Shown: positions 1-8,331, numbered from the stretch's first letter. The stretch is DNA of 33,231 nt from Clostridia bacterium (GCA_017439965.1 JAFSID010000051.1:1-33231); one strand, 5' to 3'. Notes: generated by a model not told the origin, from the sequence alone. Made by a program: numbers and translations.

Positions 1-408
1 CCGGACATTTTGTTATCGGATGGGGATGTTGTTTGTCTTGGGAATACCAAAATAGAAGTAATAGAAACCCCCGGACACACTGAAGGAACCATATCTTTAT
101 TTTACGAAACCGAAGAAGAAGGCATAAAATATCAGGTTGGAACCTTTGGCGGAGCCGGAGCAAATACCCTTGCTAAAGGTAGATTTGATTATGATAATTG
201 CAGAAGTGATTATTTGGAATCTCTTAATAAATTAAGAAAAAGAACAGTAGATGTATTCATTGGAAATCATGTGTGGAATAATGACACAGAAAGAAAAGCT
301 ATCGCATTGAAAAAGACGGGCGATAATCAATTTATTGATAAAGATATTTGGAGTAAATTTTTGGATTTTTGCGAGAAAAGATTATATGAAACAATCGATA
401 AAGATTAG
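1..408 (+). CDS. Metallo-beta-lactamase-fold hydrolase, C-terminal part (5' end outside window)
   Basis: The reading frame is open from base 1 to a TAG stop at 406-408, so the gene begins upstream of the window. The visible part contains TPGHTEGTISLF, the characteristic metal-binding H-T-x-G turn of metallo-beta-lactamase-fold proteins. Near the end, FIGNHVW supplies a later histidine expected in the fold. About 135 residues are seen, so the HxHxDH motif must lie upstream. Members of this superfamily hydrolyse esters, thioesters, lactams or phosphodiesters; the substrate cannot be told from this fragment. Base composition is AT-rich (TTA, AGA and ATA codons), unlike the operons from 1277 onward, which may mark an acquired region (inference). 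A TTG at 10 is only an internal codon, not a start. Confidence 0.75.
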   Translation, partial: PDILLSDGDVVCLGNTKIEVIETPGHTEGTISLFYETEEEGIKYQVGTFGGAGANTLAKGRFDYDNCRSDYLESLNKLRKRTVDVFIGNHVWNNDTERKAIALKKTGDNQFIDKDIWSKFLDFCEKRLYETIDKD

Positions 409-498
409 TTTTTATTTCTAAATTGACACAAAATATTGCTAAAAAGATTGGCATCCGGATTATTAATGTTTGATATACAAGGGACAAAAAATATCCTG

Positions 499-514
499 AC
501 TTGACAAAATCATA
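499..514. repeat. Left copy of a 16-base direct repeat flanking the DUF1232 gene
   Basis: The 16 bases ACTTGACAAAATCATA occur here and again, identical and in the same orientation, at 1022-1037, one on each side of the gene at 565-1008. Sequence just left of each copy is also related (TATCCTG here, TGTCCCTT there). The repeat contains TTGACA, but no -10 box stands 16-18 bases downstream of either copy, so a promoter role is not supported. Confidence 0.6.
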
Positions 515-564
515 TAAAGAGTGTTGAAAAAAGTCGGAGATTAATACAAAGGAGATAATAGGAA

Positions 565-1008
565 ATGAAAAAAGGAAAAGAAAAAATTAAATTAAGAAAA
601 TGGTACAGACGTGTTTATGAAAAGTGTCTTACCAAAGCCCAAACAATGATGCCGGATAAAAAGAAGATTAGCAATAAAATCAGAAAAGCAAGAAAAATAA
701 TTGAAAGATTACATAATATTCCGCGCTGCGATGCGTTGTCTAAAAATATTTGTAATCTTTGCGATTTGATTTCTGATTATTTAGATAGTACATATACAAA
801 ACTCCCTTTAGCTACAATACTTGCGGCAGTAGCAGGTATACTTTACGTGGTTCTTCCTATTGATGCTCTGGCAGATTTTATTCCTGTGCTTGGATGGTTG
901 GATGATGCTGCTGTTTTGTGGTTTGTTATAGAAACTGAGCAAAAAGATATTAATGAATATCTTGAATGGAAATCTAACCAAGAAAGTAATGAGGAATTGT
1001 TGCGTTAA
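565..1008 (+). CDS. DUF1232 (YkvA-type) small membrane protein
   Basis: This 147-residue protein has a very basic N-terminal half (about residues 1-60, rich in Lys and Arg) and a C-terminal hydrophobic hairpin. The segment from about residue 91 to 120 carries the DUF1232 pattern: a hydrophobic stretch, then Y-V-V-L-P-I-D, D-F-I-P, and G-W-L-D-D. The family is widespread and of unknown function; members are small inner-membrane proteins. The ATG start is well placed, with AAAGGAG about 10 bases upstream (548-554). It stands alone between two identical 16-base repeats, with no close neighbour. Its codons are AT-rich like the fragment at 1-408. The family call is from the motif seen; no function is claimed. 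Confidence 0.8.
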   Translation: MKKGKEKIKLRKWYRRVYEKCLTKAQTMMPDKKKISNKIRKARKIIERLHNIPRCDALSKNICNLCDLISDYLDSTYTKLPLATILAAVAGILYVVLPIDALADFIPVLGWLDDAAVLWFVIETEQKDINEYLEWKSNQESNEELLR

Positions 1009-1021
1009 ATTTTTGTCCCTT

Positions 1022-1037
1022 ACTTGACAAAATCATA
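1022..1037. repeat. Right copy of the 16-base direct repeat flanking the DUF1232 gene
   Basis: Identical to 499-514, starting 13 bases after the DUF1232 stop codon. The pair spans 539 bp from outer edge to outer edge. TTTTTGTCCC at 1010-1019 is also the reverse complement of GGGACAAAAA at 481-490, so short inverted elements sit next to both copies. Confidence 0.6.
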
Positions 1038-1053
1038 AATTGTTTATTAGCTT

Positions 1054-1131
1054 AGGTTTATATATGGACCTATTTATTATTTTGCGTGGACTATATATGG
1101 TCCATATTATATATAACTTATATATAACCTA
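1054..1131. promoter_or_regulatory. Cluster of AT-rich palindromes (operator-like)
   Basis: Two dyads lie in tandem: 1054-1071 (AGGT, TATATA core, ACCT) and 1088-1103 (GGAC, ATATAT core, GTCC). The outermost AGGTTTATATAT at 1054-1065 is also mirrored by ATATATAACCT ending at 1130, so the stretch can fold on itself at several registers. No gene starts within it. It could be a protein-binding cluster or a degenerate transcript end; no known operator was recognised. Confidence 0.35.
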
Positions 1132-1190
1132 AAAATTAATTGTCACTCAGGGCAATTAATTTTTCAAATCCACAAAAGTTTTTGGGGGTA

Positions 1191-1224
1191 AAGGGGGCTT
1201 TTTTCAAAAAGCCTCCTTTTATTG
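1191..1224 (+). terminator. Hairpin, probable terminator for plus-strand transcription
   Basis: Arms 1191-1203 and 1206-1218 pair over 13 bases with one mismatch (AAGGGGGCTTTTT with AAAAAGCCTCCTT). The closing loop is very short, so the inner A-T pairs probably open. A short T run follows on the plus strand. It lies about 180 bases beyond the DUF1232 stop, so assignment to that gene is tentative. Confidence 0.45.
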
Positions 1225-1262
1225 ATAAAATGAAGAAAGCAGACTCAAACGAGTCTGCTTTC
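1222..1262 (-). terminator. Intrinsic terminator of the rimP-truB operon
   Basis: A perfect 12-base stem (GAAAGCAGACTC at 1235-1246 with 1251-1262) closes a 4-base loop. Read on the minus strand it is followed by a T-rich tail (TTCATTTTATC). It starts 15 bases after the truB stop, as expected for the operon end. Confidence 0.85.
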
Positions 1263-1276
1263 AACCGTTTTACCAG

Positions 1277-2191
1277 TCAGACGTCAAACATTTTGATACT
1301 CTTGACGCACTTCTCACCGTCGAGGTCAATTACTTCACCGAGTGCGAAGAAGACGCCGTTTTCGTCATAAAGGCGTACACGCTCGTTTACCTCGGGGAGA
1401 GTTAATTTAGCTCTTGACGAGTAAATTGGCTGACCGTTTCGGGCAAGCTTTGAATAAAAGGGCGCAAGGCGGATTGCCTCAAGCGAATCGAAGAGGCTTT
1501 CGGTCTCAAGAATCAGCTCACCGAGTCTGTCCTCCTCGGCGTATTTCTCTACCTCTTCGAGCGTATAGGCTTTATCAAGCGTGAAATTACCCGACGAAAT
1601 TCGACAAAGACCGCTCATAGCACCGCCGCAGCCGAGCCTTTTGCCGATATCGGCAACGAGCGTACGGATATAAGTACCCTTTGACACCGAAGCGGAAAAT
1701 TGCCACTCGTTATCCGACAGCTTTTCAACATCCCAAATCCTGTCGATATTGATAAGCCTTGCCTCTCGCTCTACCTCAATTCCCTGACGTGCCAGGTCGC
1801 AAAGCTTTTGTCCATTTACCTTCAGAGCAGAATACATAGGAGGTATCTGACGGCTTTCGCCGATAAAAGAATTGATAGCTGAAATTACCTCCGCGTCAGA
1901 AGAGGTTATAGGATGCTCTGCAAGTATTTTGCCGCTCGTATCCTCGGTATCCGTTTCAATTCCGAGCACCATTTTTGCGCGGTAGCACTTGGAATCGGTC
2001 ACGAGAAAGCTACTCGCCTTTACGGCGTTTCCCACAAGTATGGGCAAAACGCCCGTTGCCATAGGGTCGAGTGTACCCGTATGACCAACCTTTTTCGTAT
2101 GGAATATTCTTCGTATTTTGTTAACGGCGTCGTGACTTGTAAAGCCGTCGGGCTTATTGAGTACAAGCACGCCCGAATATTTTTCACTCAT
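1277..2191 (-). CDS. truB: tRNA pseudouridine(55) synthase TruB
   Basis: TruB converts U55 of the tRNA T-loop to pseudouridine in the cytoplasm. The protein begins MSEKYSGVLVLNKPDGFTSH and carries the catalytic motif GHTGTLDPMATGVL, with the nucleophile Asp at residue 42. The motif Y-R-A-K-M-V-L-G follows, and the C-terminal 70 residues resemble the PUA-like tail. Length is 304 residues, normal for the family. The frame is open upstream to 2302, but that extension would run through the terminator at 2214-2252 and overlap nrnA, so the ATG at 2189-2191 is preferred. A GAAGGA sequence lies about 13 bases upstream. It is the last gene of the operon; ribF, a frequent next gene, is absent here. Confidence 0.96.
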   Translation of the reverse strand: MSEKYSGVLVLNKPDGFTSHDAVNKIRRIFHTKKVGHTGTLDPMATGVLPILVGNAVKASSFLVTDSKCYRAKMVLGIETDTEDTSGKILAEHPITSSDAEVISAINSFIGESRQIPPMYSALKVNGQKLCDLARQGIEVEREARLINIDRIWDVEKLSDNEWQFSASVSKGTYIRTLVADIGKRLGCGGAMSGLCRISSGNFTLDKAYTLEEVEKYAEEDRLGELILETESLFDSLEAIRLAPFYSKLARNGQPIYSSRAKLTLPEVNERVRLYDENGVFFALGEVIDLDGEKCVKSIKMFDV

Positions 2192-2213
2192 AAAGCGTCT
2201 CTTTTCCTTCGGG

Positions 2214-2252
2214 GAAAATAAAAAGCCCCGACGGCGTTTGCCGTCAAGGGCT
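2214..2252 (-). terminator. Terminator-like hairpin between nrnA and truB
   Basis: Arms 2224-2235 and 2240-2252 pair (AGCCC and GACGGC on each side, slight bulge) around a GTTT loop. On the minus strand a TTTTTATTTT tract follows. It lies in the 85-base gap between nrnA and truB, so it should lower truB expression relative to upstream genes (inference). Confidence 0.7.
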
Positions 2253-2276
2253 AAAGGCTTTGGCTTGTTTAAGCCC

Positions 2277-3221
2277 TCACCCCAAAATATTGTTTTTTTC
2301 AAGATGGTCGCAAAGTATTCTGACTATCTCCTCGGCGGTTGCGTTAAAGAAACAGCCCGATGCCGAATGATGACCTCCTCCGCCAAACTCCGCGCAGATT
2401 TTCGAGCAGTCAACGCTGTCCGCACTGCGCATTGACACCTTGAAGCCGTCGGGTCTTTCCTTGAGAGTTATACCAAGTAAAACGCCCTCGGGAAGCTTTG
2501 CAAGCTGTTCAACGCCCGCGGTCTCGTTATCGGCAAGACCGATTTTTTCAAGAAGAGCGTTTGTTACGGTTGCAACGGCAACCTTGCCGTCGAAAAGGAA
2601 GATAAGGCTTGAAAGCACCTCTGCCTCAAGGCTTATCTGCTTGCGGCTCTTGGTGATGAAAAGGGGAGTGTTGAGGTAACCGAAGTTACCGTTTGGTGCG
2701 TATTTGCAAAGCCTTGCCACCGTTTCAAAGGTGTTGGCGGTGGTGTTGGAAAACTTAAAGCATCCCGTGTCGGTGGAAATGGCGGTGTAAAGACACTCGG
2801 CAATATATTGGTCAGGCTCAACGCCCAGCTCCTCTATAAGTGCGAAAATAATCTCACCGCAAGCGGCACGGTCAGGCTCACAGTAAAGGTGAGCCGCACT
2901 CAAGGTATTGGTGGAATGGTGGTCGATTGCAAGGTCGATTACCCTGTCACTCGGAAAATCCCCGAGAAGACTCGGTGAGGCAACGTCTACCGTTACGGTA
3001 AATCGTGGGGTGAATACGGGATTGTCAACCTCGTGGATGTAGGCAAAGCTTTTGGGAAGGGTATCGTTTACGGTGACCCTTGCCGTTTTTCCAAGCTTTT
3101 TCAGTGCCGAGGCGAGTGCGTAGGCTGAGCCTAACGCATCGCCGTCGGGATGAATATGCGTGAATATTTCAATATTGTCCGCGCCCTTCAGTAGCTCGGC
3201 TACATCAAAAAGCTTATTCAT
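2277..3221 (-). CDS. nrnA: DHH/DHHA1 phosphoesterase, NrnA-type oligoribonuclease / pAp phosphatase
   Basis: NrnA degrades short RNA oligonucleotides (nanoRNA) and dephosphorylates pAp. The N-terminal DHH domain shows HIHPDGDALGS near the start, VDVAS, IDHHSTN (the DHH motif) and ISTDTGCFKFSNT. The C-terminal DHHA1 domain has FGGGGHHSASGC. Length is 314 residues, as expected. The start is ambiguous between GTG at 3224 and ATG at 3221; the ATG is chosen because GAGG lies 6 bases before it. The gene overlaps the end of rbfA by 8 bases, indicating translational coupling. The rbfA-nrnA-truB order is typical of Firmicutes. Confidence 0.94.
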   Translation of the reverse strand: MNKLFDVAELLKGADNIEIFTHIHPDGDALGSAYALASALKKLGKTARVTVNDTLPKSFAYIHEVDNPVFTPRFTVTVDVASPSLLGDFPSDRVIDLAIDHHSTNTLSAAHLYCEPDRAACGEIIFALIEELGVEPDQYIAECLYTAISTDTGCFKFSNTTANTFETVARLCKYAPNGNFGYLNTPLFITKSRKQISLEAEVLSSLIFLFDGKVAVATVTNALLEKIGLADNETAGVEQLAKLPEGVLLGITLKERPDGFKVSMRSADSVDCSKICAEFGGGGHHSASGCFFNATAEEIVRILCDHLEKNNILG

Positions 3222-3579
3222 CACTTGCCTCGTCTTCGGATTTTACGTCAAGCTCCTTGAGAAGCGCCTCTATTCTTGCGCCGTGCTCTGCCGAGTCGTC
3301 ATACTCAAAGGTAAGCTCGGGAGTAATTCTCAGGTCAAGGTTTTCTGCAAGACAGCGTCTCAAATATCCCTGAGCGCTGTAAAGACCCTTTTTGACCTCC
3401 TTGACGTCTGCATCCATACAGTTAAAATAGACCTTGGCAAACTTCATATCACGGGAAACACGCACCGCGGTGACCGTCACGAATGCCGTAGCGACCCTGG
3501 GATCCTTTACGGTACGGAGGGCTTCACCGAGCACCTGCTTTGCCGCTTCATTGATTCTGTCCTGTCTGAATTTATTCAT
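3214..3579 (-). CDS. rbfA: 30S ribosome-binding factor RbfA
   Basis: RbfA is a small KH-like protein that assists late maturation of the 30S subunit and 16S rRNA 5' end processing. The 121-residue sequence has the family's features: MNKFRQDRINEAAKQ at the start, then DPR, the VTVTAVRVSRDMKFAKVYF strand region, and LAENLDLRITPELTFEYDDS. The length is normal. A GGAG sits 8 bases before the ATG. It begins 12 bases after the infB stop and overlaps nrnA, so it is an internal operon gene. Confidence 0.95.
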   Translation of the reverse strand: MNKFRQDRINEAAKQVLGEALRTVKDPRVATAFVTVTAVRVSRDMKFAKVYFNCMDADVKEVKKGLYSAQGYLRRCLAENLDLRITPELTFEYDDSAEHGARIEALLKELDVKSEDEASDE

Positions 3580-3591
3580 TCTTTTCTCCGA

Positions 3592-6123
3592 TTATCTCTT
3601 TATCTCTTCCATAACGAAGGCTTCAAGGATATCGCCCTCCTTGATGTCGTTGAACTTTTCAAGTCCTACGCCACACTCAAAGCCCTGAGCAACCTCGCGC
3701 GCATCGTCCTTGAATCTCTTGAGAGAGGAGATCTTGTCTTCAAAAATAACGATACCGTCACGGACAACTCGAATTTGTGAGTTACGGGTAATCTTACCGT
3801 CGGTGATGTAGGAGCCTGCAATAACGCCGACGTTAGGTACACGGATGGTCTGGCGCACCTCAGCGTGACCGAGAAGCACCTCCTGATAGGTGGGTGCAAG
3901 CATACCCTTCATAGCGGCTTCAACCTCTTCGATGCATTCGTAAATGATTCGGTAGGTGTGAATGTCAACGTTTGCCTTTGCGGCGGCGTCAAGCGCACGC
4001 TTGTCGGGACGAACGTTAAAGCCTATGATGATAGCGCCCGAGGCATCGGCAAGCATAACGTCGTTTTCATTGATACCGCCTACCGCGTTGTGAATTACGC
4101 GAACGCGGACCTCTTCGTTGGAAAGCTTTTCAAGAGAAGCCTTAACAGCCTCTGCCGAGCCCTGAACGTCTGCCTTAACGACGATGTTAAGCTCCTTGAT
4201 ACCCTCCTTGACCTGATTGAAGAGGTCATTGAGGGATACCTTGCCGTTAGCGTTGAAGGTACGCTCCTTCTCCTCGGCGCGTCTCTCTTCGGCAAGCTCT
4301 CTTGCCATTCTCTCGTCCTTGACGGCGTTGAGGATATCACCTGCCGCAGGTACGTCGGAAAGACCGAGAATCTCAACGGGAACGCTGGGACCTGCAGTCT
4401 TAACGGTTCTGCCTTTATCGTCAAGCATTGCGCGGACACGTCCGACGGTTGTGCCTGCAATGATGTAATCTCCTGCGTGGAGAGTACCGTTCTGCACGAG
4501 AACGGTTGCAACTGCGCCTCTGCCCTTGTCGAGCTTAGCCTCAATTACGATACCTCTCGCCTCGCGGTTGGGGTTAGCCTTAAGCTCGGATACCTCCGCA
4601 ACGAGAAGCACCGACTCAAGAAGGTCGTCAATACCCGTTCTTGCAAGCGCGGAAACGGGTACGCAGATAACGTCACCGCCCCATTCCTCAGGAACGAGGT
4701 CGTACTTGGTGAGCTCCTGCATAATATTATCGGGATTAGCGCCCGGCTTATCCATCTTGTTGATTGCAACGATGATGGAAACGCCTGCCGCCTTTGCGTG
4801 ATTTATAGCCTCAACGGTCTGGGGCATAATACCGTCGTCGGCGGCAACGACGAGAATTGCGATATCGGTTGCCTGAGCTCCTCTTGCACGCATTGCGGTG
4901 AACGCCTCGTGACCGGGAGTGTCAAGGAAGGTGATGTCGCGGCCGTCAATGTTTACGCGGTATGCACCGATGTGCTGAGTAATACCGCCTGCCTCCCCGG
5001 AGGTAACGTTTGCGTGACGGATAGCATCGAGAAGAGAGGTCTTACCGTGGTCAACGTGACCCATTACGCAGACAACGGGAGGACGCTCAACGAGGTCTTC
5101 CTTCTGGTCCTCGGAGGAGTCGATAACCTTCTCCTCGGTGGTAACGACGACTATTCTCTCGGCTCTTGAGCCAAACTCGTCGGCAACGATTGCCGCGGTG
5201 TCAAAGTCGATTGACTGGTTAAGGGTTACGAGCATTCCGAGTCCCATAAGCTTCTTCATAACCTCTGCGGTAGTGATGTGGAGCTCCTTTGCAAGCTCGG
5301 AGACTATCATTTCCTCGGGAAGCTTGATAACCTCGGGAATCTTGGGCTTTTCGGGTGCCTTTGCAGGCTCGGGCTTTCCGCCCTTGCGACGCTTGTCAAA
5401 GCCCTTCTGCTGATTGTTCTTCTTGTTGAATTTCTGTCTGCCGCCGTCTCCGCCGTCGTGTACGTAGTCAAGAAGCTTGTCGTCGTACTTGGAAAGGTCA
5501 ACGCTTGACGTACCTCTTGTATCAACGACACGAATCTCCTTCTTGACGGTGGTATCGGACATAGGAGTGCTCTTGACGTTTCTTTCAAGCTTTACGCCAC
5601 CCTGCTTCTGCGCAGGCTTTTTATCTTCAGCCTTCTTTTCAACGGGCTTCTTTTGCTCGACGGGCTTCTTTTCCTCAACGGGCTTCTTCTCCTCGACGGG
5701 CTTCCTCTCCTCGACGGGCTTCTTCTCCTCGACGGGCTTCTTCTCCTCGACGGGCTTTTTCTCCTCGACGGGCTTCTTCTCCTCGACGGGCTTCTTCTCC
5801 TCAACGGGCTTCTTCTCCTCGACGGGCTTCTTTTCCTCGACGGGCTTCTTTTCCTCGACGGGTTTCTTTTCCTCAACGGGTTTCTCTTCTGCTGCCGTTT
5901 CCTTGTAGGGAGCAAGCTTGATTTCTCCGTTGATGTACTTGTCTATATCTGCAGGCGCGCAAAGACCTGCAAGACGGTAAATGATAAGGTCTGCCTCCTC
6001 CTCGGCAAGAGTCGTTGCCTTAGCGTCAACGAGCCCCTCAACCTGAGTGAGCAATGCTTTATTCTTAACATCGAAATCCTTTGCAAGAGCAGACACTTTA
6101 ATTCTGTTATTTGTTGCTGCCAT
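3592..6123 (-). CDS. infB: Translation initiation factor IF-2
   Basis: IF-2 is the GTPase that places initiator fMet-tRNA on the ribosome. With the ATG at 6123 the protein has 843 residues. An IF2_N domain occupies about residues 1-55. A linker follows with 14 tandem hexapeptides (KPVEEK-type, residues 81-164), and a second IF2_N region lies at about 270-315. The G domain has GHVDHGKT (355-362), DTPGHE (401-406) and NKMD (455-458), and is followed by the usual barrel domains and the C-terminal fMet-tRNA-binding domain. GGAGG lies 8 bases before this ATG; the upstream in-frame TTG at 6138 overlaps that site and is rejected. The repetitive linker is the only unusual part. Confidence 0.97.
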   Translation of the reverse strand: MAATNNRIKVSALAKDFDVKNKALLTQVEGLVDAKATTLAEEEADLIIYRLAGLCAPADIDKYINGEIKLAPYKETAAEEKPVEEKKPVEEKKPVEEKKPVEEKKPVEEKKPVEEKKPVEEKKPVEEKKPVEEKKPVEERKPVEEKKPVEEKKPVEQKKPVEKKAEDKKPAQKQGGVKLERNVKSTPMSDTTVKKEIRVVDTRGTSSVDLSKYDDKLLDYVHDGGDGGRQKFNKKNNQQKGFDKRRKGGKPEPAKAPEKPKIPEVIKLPEEMIVSELAKELHITTAEVMKKLMGLGMLVTLNQSIDFDTAAIVADEFGSRAERIVVVTTEEKVIDSSEDQKEDLVERPPVVCVMGHVDHGKTSLLDAIRHANVTSGEAGGITQHIGAYRVNIDGRDITFLDTPGHEAFTAMRARGAQATDIAILVVAADDGIMPQTVEAINHAKAAGVSIIVAINKMDKPGANPDNIMQELTKYDLVPEEWGGDVICVPVSALARTGIDDLLESVLLVAEVSELKANPNREARGIVIEAKLDKGRGAVATVLVQNGTLHAGDYIIAGTTVGRVRAMLDDKGRTVKTAGPSVPVEILGLSDVPAAGDILNAVKDERMARELAEERRAEEKERTFNANGKVSLNDLFNQVKEGIKELNIVVKADVQGSAEAVKASLEKLSNEEVRVRVIHNAVGGINENDVMLADASGAIIIGFNVRPDKRALDAAAKANVDIHTYRIIYECIEEVEAAMKGMLAPTYQEVLLGHAEVRQTIRVPNVGVIAGSYITDGKITRNSQIRVVRDGIVIFEDKISSLKRFKDDAREVAQGFECGVGLEKFNDIKEGDILEAFVMEEIKR
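5632..5883 (-). repeat. In-gene 18-bp tandem repeat (14 units) in the IF-2 linker
   Basis: Fourteen consecutive 18-base units encode K-P-V-E-E-K-type hexapeptides; variants are ERK, EQK and EKK endings near the C-terminal end of the array. The DNA units are nearly identical (differences mostly at third codon positions, such as gac/aac and ttc/ttt), indicating recent expansion or gene-conversion-like homogenisation. Changes of whole units would keep frame. Confidence 0.95.
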
Positions 6124-6142
6124 AAACTGTTCCTCCAATCGT

Positions 6143-6469
6143 TTACACTTCTTGGTGCTCCAAGCTGTTAATCACAAGATTCTTAAAGCCGATATCGGTC
6201 AGCGCAACGCAGGCTACGTTGTGAAGCTTTCCGAGGGCTGCGGCAAGCTCGGACATGGTATAGTCCACGGTTATTGCTTCAGCCTTATAAAACTCACAAG
6301 AGTCAAGCACCTCTTTTTTCGTGTTATCCGAGGTATCACTTGCAAGGATAACGAGGTGTGCGCGACGCTTTTTGACGGTGTCACGGACCTGCTCTGTGCC
6401 GAGTGTCAGCTTACCTGCCACCCGTGCAAGTCCGAGAGTGGATAAAAATTTATTCTGCTTTTGAGACAT
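6143..6469 (-). CDS. rplGA: L7Ae-family ribosomal/K-turn protein YlxQ
   Basis: A 108-residue protein of the L7Ae/L30e/S12e/Gadd45 family, usually called YlxQ between ylxR and infB in Firmicutes. Family hallmarks are [16 protein letters not shown] near the N terminus, [18 protein letters not shown], and the C-terminal [13 protein letters not shown]. Members bind kink-turn RNA; the ribosomal role of YlxQ is not settled. GAGGAGG lies 9 bases before the ATG. The start overlaps the end of ylxR by 20 bases, and infB starts 19 bases after the stop, so expression is tightly coupled. Confidence 0.9.
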   Translation of the reverse strand: MSQKQNKFLSTLGLARVAGKLTLGTEQVRDTVKKRRAHLVILASDTSDNTKKEVLDSCEFYKAEAITVDYTMSELAAALGKLHNVACVALTDIGFKNLVINSLEHQEV

Positions 6470-6725
6470 TCTTCAGTGCCTCCTCAAGCTCGGCAAGAAT
6501 ACTGTCGGGAATGGCACACTCAAAGCTCTTTTCAAGTCTGCGAGCCTTTACAGCCTTCTTGAGACAGTCGGCACTCTTACATATATATGCGCCTCTGCCT
6601 GCCTTCTTGCCCGTTGTATCGAGGGAAATTTCTCCCTCCTTGTTTTTTACTATGCGAACGAGCTCCTGCTTGGGAAAGGAGTTCATACATCCCATGCACT
6701 TTCGTTCGGGTATTTTCTTCATCAT
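6450..6725 (-). CDS. rnpM: YlxR/RnpM family RNA-binding protein (DUF448)
   Basis: A 91-residue protein with the YlxR signature: ERKCMGCMNSFPKQELVRIV at the N terminus and KKAGRGAYIC in the middle, followed by CLKKAVKARRLEKSF. The family includes RnpM, described in Bacillus as an RNase P modulator, which binds RNA. Its position between nusA and ylxQ is conserved. Two ATG codons are adjacent (6725 and 6722); AAGGGA lies about 10 bases upstream of the first. Assignment to the family is secure; the molecular role here is by analogy. Confidence 0.92.
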   Translation of the reverse strand: MMKKIPERKCMGCMNSFPKQELVRIVKNKEGEISLDTTGKKAGRGAYICKSADCLKKAVKARRLEKSFECAIPDSILAELEEALKNVSKAE

Positions 6726-6744
6726 CCGATATCAGTCCCTTGCA

Positions 6745-7794
6745 TTAAAATTGTGATTTGATGTCTATCTTATAGCCGGTTATCTTTGCGGCAAGTCGGG
6801 CGTTCTGACCCTTGTTACCGATAGCCAGCGAAAGCTGATCCTGGGGTACGATTACGGTACAGCCCTTTTCAAGCTTGCCCTCCTCGTTAACGCCGGTGGA
6901 GAGAGAAACCTCTACGACCTGAGCGGGCGAGAGTGCCGCCTTGATAAATTCCTCGGGATTTTCGCTGTACTCGATAATATCTATCTTTTCGCCTGCGATC
7001 TCGTTGGTGATGTTAGTCTTTCTCATTCCCTTAACGCCTATACACGAGCCGATGGGGTCAACGTCCTTGTTGCGACTCCATACGGAAATTTTCGTTCTTG
7101 AGCCCGCTTCACGCGCGATAGAGTGGATGATTACGGTGCCGTCCTGAATTTCGGGTACCTCTAATTCAAAAAGTCTCTTTACAAGACCCGGATGCTTACG
7201 GGATACGATGATCACTGGCTCCTTCGTGTCGGTCTTGATGTCAACGACGTAAACCTTGAGCGCCTGACCCGAGCGGAGAATTTCACCCGGAATCTGCTCG
7301 GACTTGAGAAGGGTAGCCTGATGCTTGCCTATCTCGAGAATGGCGTTGCCCGTGTTCTTGTCAATAAGCACGATGTGAGAGGTGATGATATCGTTCTTCT
7401 TCTCCTCGTACTCGTCGATGAGCATCTGACGCTCAGCCTCACGGATGCCCTGAATGATAACCATCTTTGCAGCCTGAGCCGAGATACGTCCGAAATCCTT
7501 GGTCTTGATTTCCTTTTCGTATACGTCACCGAGCTTGAGCTTTGACTTGATTGCCTTTGCCTGAGAGAGCGTGAGCTGGCAGGTGGGGTCCTCAACCTCT
7601 TCAACTACCGTCCACTGCTCAAAAACTCTTACCTGCTTCTTTTCGCAGTCAAGCATAACTCTGACGTTGCTCTGACCGTTGTACTCCTTCTTGAAGGCGG
7701 TCTGCAATGCCGCTTCTACCTTTTCGAGCATATATTCCTTCGGAATACCGTCCTGCTCGAGCTGTTCAAGTGCTTCGAAAAATTCCTTGTTCAT
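6745..7794 (-). CDS. nusA: Transcription termination/antitermination factor NusA
   Basis: NusA binds RNA polymerase and nascent RNA and modulates pausing, termination and antitermination. The 349 residues fit the short Firmicutes form with no C-terminal acidic repeats. In order there are the N-terminal polymerase-binding domain (MNKEFFEALEQLEQDGIPKE onward), an S1 domain around residues 130-200, and two KH domains, seen at DPIGSCIGVKGMR and at QLSLAIGNKGQNARLAAKIT. AAGGA lies 8 bases before the ATG. It begins 27 bases after rimP ends and is followed by ylxR. Confidence 0.97.
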   Translation of the reverse strand: MNKEFFEALEQLEQDGIPKEYMLEKVEAALQTAFKKEYNGQSNVRVMLDCEKKQVRVFEQWTVVEEVEDPTCQLTLSQAKAIKSKLKLGDVYEKEIKTKDFGRISAQAAKMVIIQGIREAERQMLIDEYEEKKNDIITSHIVLIDKNTGNAILEIGKHQATLLKSEQIPGEILRSGQALKVYVVDIKTDTKEPVIIVSRKHPGLVKRLFELEVPEIQDGTVIIHSIAREAGSRTKISVWSRNKDVDPIGSCIGVKGMRKTNITNEIAGEKIDIIEYSENPEEFIKAALSPAQVVEVSLSTGVNEEGKLEKGCTVIVPQDQLSLAIGNKGQNARLAAKITGYKIDIKSQF

Positions 7795-7821
7795 AATAGC
7801 CGTCCTTTTCTAAAATACTTA

Positions 7822-8319
7822 TTATTCACTAAAAAGCTTATCGTAGTCTACTACTGTTTTTACGGATGCAATCTTGCTTCTCTCAAGGCTCAATTCTCCG
7901 TCACGCTCGAATATGAGAGAGTCGGGGGTGTATGCCTTAAGGGGAAGAATAAAGCTCTTGCCAAGCTCCTCGTGAGGCGCGAAAAGTCTTATCTCTACCT
8001 CTTGTCCGAGATACTTGTCAAGGTGCTTGTCGCAGGTGAGATCACGCTCGAGTCCCGCGCTGGAAACCTCAAGACAGTAGCTGTCCTGAATGGGATCCGC
8101 CTCGTCAAGAATGGGGTTAATTGCGTAGGTTACCTCGGAGCAGTCCTCAATGGTTATCTCTCTGTCGTCACGGTCGAGAGTTATAACGAGGTTGTATTCC
8201 GAGCCCTCCTTCTTGTACTCAACGTCCCAGAGGTCGAAGCCGAGTCCCGTCACGGTCTCTTCAACAAGTGCCCTGACACGCTCTGCAACGTTTTTCTTTG
8301 ACGCTTCTTTTTTTGCCAT
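7822..8319 (-). CDS. rimP: Ribosome maturation factor RimP
   Basis: RimP assists maturation of the 30S subunit. The protein shows the family features VRALVEETVTGLGFDLWDVEY at the N terminus, followed by ITLDRDDREITIEDCSEVT, then YCLEVSSAGLERDL. The ATG at 8319 (165 residues) is chosen because AGGAGGTAATA precedes it directly. A longer frame from 8361 would begin inside the leader hairpin and is rejected. It is the first gene of the operon, downstream of a strong sigma-A promoter and a terminator-like leader hairpin. Confidence 0.94.
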   Translation of the reverse strand: MAKKEASKKNVAERVRALVEETVTGLGFDLWDVEYKKEGSEYNLVITLDRDDREITIEDCSEVTYAINPILDEADPIQDSYCLEVSSAGLERDLTCDKHLDKYLGQEVEIRLFAPHEELGKSFILPLKAYTPDSLIFERDGELSLERSKIASVKTVVDYDKLFSE

Positions 8320-8331
8320 TATTACCTCCTG

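Noticed and set aside
499..530. TTGACA in the 16-base repeats as promoter -35 elements
   Set aside because: No -10-like hexamer lies 16-18 bases downstream at either copy.
2192..2302. Longer N terminus for TruB
   Set aside because: It would translate through a terminator hairpin and overlap nrnA; the family starts at the later ATG.
3865..5169. Plus-strand 434-codon open frame
   Set aside because: Lies wholly antisense to infB, whose G-domain motifs are intact. It has no recognisable domain and no ribosome binding site.
5477..5908. Plus-strand open frame with STGFFS-type repeats over the IF-2 gene, and a CRISPR-like appearance of the repeat array
   Set aside because: The 18-base units are contiguous with no spacers and encode an in-frame IF-2 linker on the minus strand. 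The plus-strand frame is the antisense image.
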